DNA of 64,000 nucleotides from Rhabdornis inornatus (Eukaryota; Chordata; Aves; Passeriformes; Rhabdornithidae): positions 1 through 64,000 of the forward strand of contig VWZS01000178.1 in NCBI GenBank assembly GCA_013397075.1, read 5' to 3'. Of the stretch, positions 62,301 through 64,000 are shown piece after piece (position 1 is the stretch's first letter; every line of letters begins with the position of its first letter). Below the pieces are notes generated by a model. That model did not search any database. It saw only the letters and a list, made by a program, of their open reading frames with translations, and was not told the origin of the DNA. A program made the translations under genes and the position numbers.

Positions 62301-64000
62301 AAAGGTTTATGTAAAAGGATTTTTTATTATATGCTGCAGTTTCTAAGATTTCTGATAAGCCAGGTTTTAAATGGATTAGCATAGAGATCTAAAATATGAT
62401 CTACTTTCTTATCAACTTTTTAATATATTTTATTTACTTGTATTTTCCCCACACACACATCCAAACCCTTAGGCCATTCTTTTAAATTATCAAATTAAAT
62501 TGTTTAAATAAGTTTTCCAAATGTAGGATGATAATTTCTGACAGTTTTGAAAAGTAATTGGACTGAAAGTTTTAAGGAAAGATTAGACAAGAACTTGTCA
62601 GGAATAGTCTAGACTATAGCTATAGTGTTAGTCTCAGAAAAAAAGTGTGTTACATGCAACATTGAGGTTGAAGGCCCATGCAATAGTACCTTTTAATGAA
62701 TTTTTTATTTTATTATAAGTAACCTAAGGCTAATGGTATCACAAACTTACCTTAAGCTACAAACTCAAGTATAGTATGTGAGGCTGTTCATTCTCAAAAG
62801 ATCAAAGAAATATTTTAAATGTTTTCCTCAAATTGTTCTCTTTGTTTGTCTGTTTGTTTTGGTTTGTTTTTTCCTTGTTTTTTTTTTTTCAAGGGAACAT
62901 TTGAAGCTTGGAAAAGAAACAGTTTTGTCATAGAAAGCTTTATCTTAAAAGTCAGTATTCTTTGTCAGAAAAAAATTAATTCATTCTAAAATACATTTTA
63001 CAACTAAATACACTGTCATGAGAAACCTGACATATCTCAAGTGCTTGTCAGATGTAAACCTTCTGGGAAATCTTGATACTTTACAAGCATTAATTCATTA
63101 TCTCTAGAACACCCTCTTTGGGCAAATATTGCCTCATCTGTAAACATGGGAAAATTGGTGTGCAGCACAACTAGAACATCAACATTATGCAAAAGTTGTG
63201 GTTTAGCTGTTAATAGCACCCTTGAGTCCCTGAAACAGAAGAAATTTCCCCCATCCTACTAATAGGGATTACAGTTATCTTTTCTTTCTCCAGGTGGCTC
63301 TTGAATACTAAGCCTTTCCAGACCCCATATGACCACCATTAATGAGTGTACAAAGTAAAACCACCAGAGTTCTACACCTGCAGCAGGGATTGTCTTTCAT
63401 GGTACTGCAAGAACATTGTAATCAGCAAATTTTCACAATGCACTCAATATACAACTTGTATATTTTGATTTCATTTTAGCCCATTGCATATTTTGCCTAT
63501 TTATCTTATTTAGCCTTTACAGATCTGGCTATGGGAAGTAAATGTAAAGTAACTCTCTAATTTATGTGAGTCAAACACTGAATGAGACCCAGAAAAGAAA
63601 ATATTTTAAATTATTAGGAATATATTGATCAGGAAAGAAACAGAAGATCCTGTGAAAACATTAGGTGCTTTATCCTACATTATGCTCCAGTCAAGAAGTG
63701 TTTATAAACATAAAATGAATCATTAAACTCCTCTCATATGAGGAATGGAGGTGGAGGCTTAGATAATCTAACATTTGTAGAGATATTCCAAAGGAATTAT
63801 TTTCCCCTGCACACAGTCAATATTTTTCATCTCTATACATATTAAGTATGCAAATGCTACTTTAAAACTATCCTGTTTCTTTTATTCACCTTATTAGATA
63901 TCTAGCCATATTTATTTAAAACCTCTTGTTTGATCTTTTTTAAAATGAGCATAAGAATTGCTGCCTTTGTTTCACAAATGCATACAAATTAAACATAGTT
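59361..64000. other. Gene-free AT-rich stretch
   Basis: No supported gene or mobile element to the window end. A T/G-rich run lies at 62826-62892. Confidence 0.5.
62826..62892. repeat. T-rich GTTT-like low-complexity run
   Basis: gtttgtctgtttgttttgg, gtttgttttttcc, then T13. Possibly the complement of a retroposon tail; no body is seen. Confidence 0.7.

Noticed and set aside
1..64000. tRNA, rRNA, snRNA or microRNA genes
   Set aside because: I looked for tRNA B-box words, U6-like starts and well-known microRNA seeds and saw none. By eye I could miss diverged ones; a tRNAscan or Infernal run would settle it.

Overview
This is a vertebrate nuclear window, almost certainly from a bird and probably a songbird. 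The evidence is the repeat content: several fragments of the avian LINE CR1, including a 3' end with its typical ATTCTATG-like terminus, and solo LTRs that match, from memory, LTR families common in passerine genomes. I see no mammalian L1/Alu, no operons, no ribosome binding sites and no long ORFs. The DNA is AT-rich and looks like a gene desert or very long introns. I recognise no known protein-coding gene.

Layout. Positions 1-5000 are the complex part. They hold an exon-like ORF on the minus strand (390-653), a GC-rich block (655-1100), three copies of a short motif (1121-1250), a CR1 reverse-transcriptase fragment (1255-1515), and a small intronless transcription-unit-like structure on the plus strand at about 2734-3503. 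That structure has a CRE-like inverted repeat, then an ATG-initiated 160-residue ORF built from a 60-61 residue tandem repeat, then an AATAAA signal. A decayed copy of its 3' part lies just upstream (2410-2525). The sequence following that copy recurs at 4872-4985, next to another CR1 fragment. This is the most interesting locus in the window.

Positions 5627-6225 are a full-length solo LTR on the minus strand, with near-identical 5-bp flanks. From about 6.2 to 33.7 kb I see unique AT-rich sequence, interrupted by a (GGAAT)n array at 18531-18620 and CR1 remnants at 20.6 and 28.0-28.4 kb. Positions 33.7-36.1 kb hold a 22-unit (TATTC)n array, a stretch resembling conserved non-coding sequence, a short solo LTR with perfect 6-bp target duplications (34888-35219), and an oppositely oriented (GAATA)7 array. 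CR1 3' ends follow at 36.9-37.1 kb (plus) and 39.7-40.0 kb (minus). A roughly 1-kb degraded solo LTR lies at about 46.06-47.10 kb. The rest, to 64 kb, is gene-free as far as I can tell. It has a near-perfect TG/TA/CA palindrome at 54.2 kb and a stretch at 58.88-59.36 kb with homeobox-, POU- and SOX-like motifs that may be a conserved enhancer.

No genes visibly work together here. The window records retrotransposon and retrovirus insertion followed by LTR-LTR recombination, microsatellite growth, and one possible lineage-specific small gene. Family assignments come from memory of repeat consensus sequences and were not computed.
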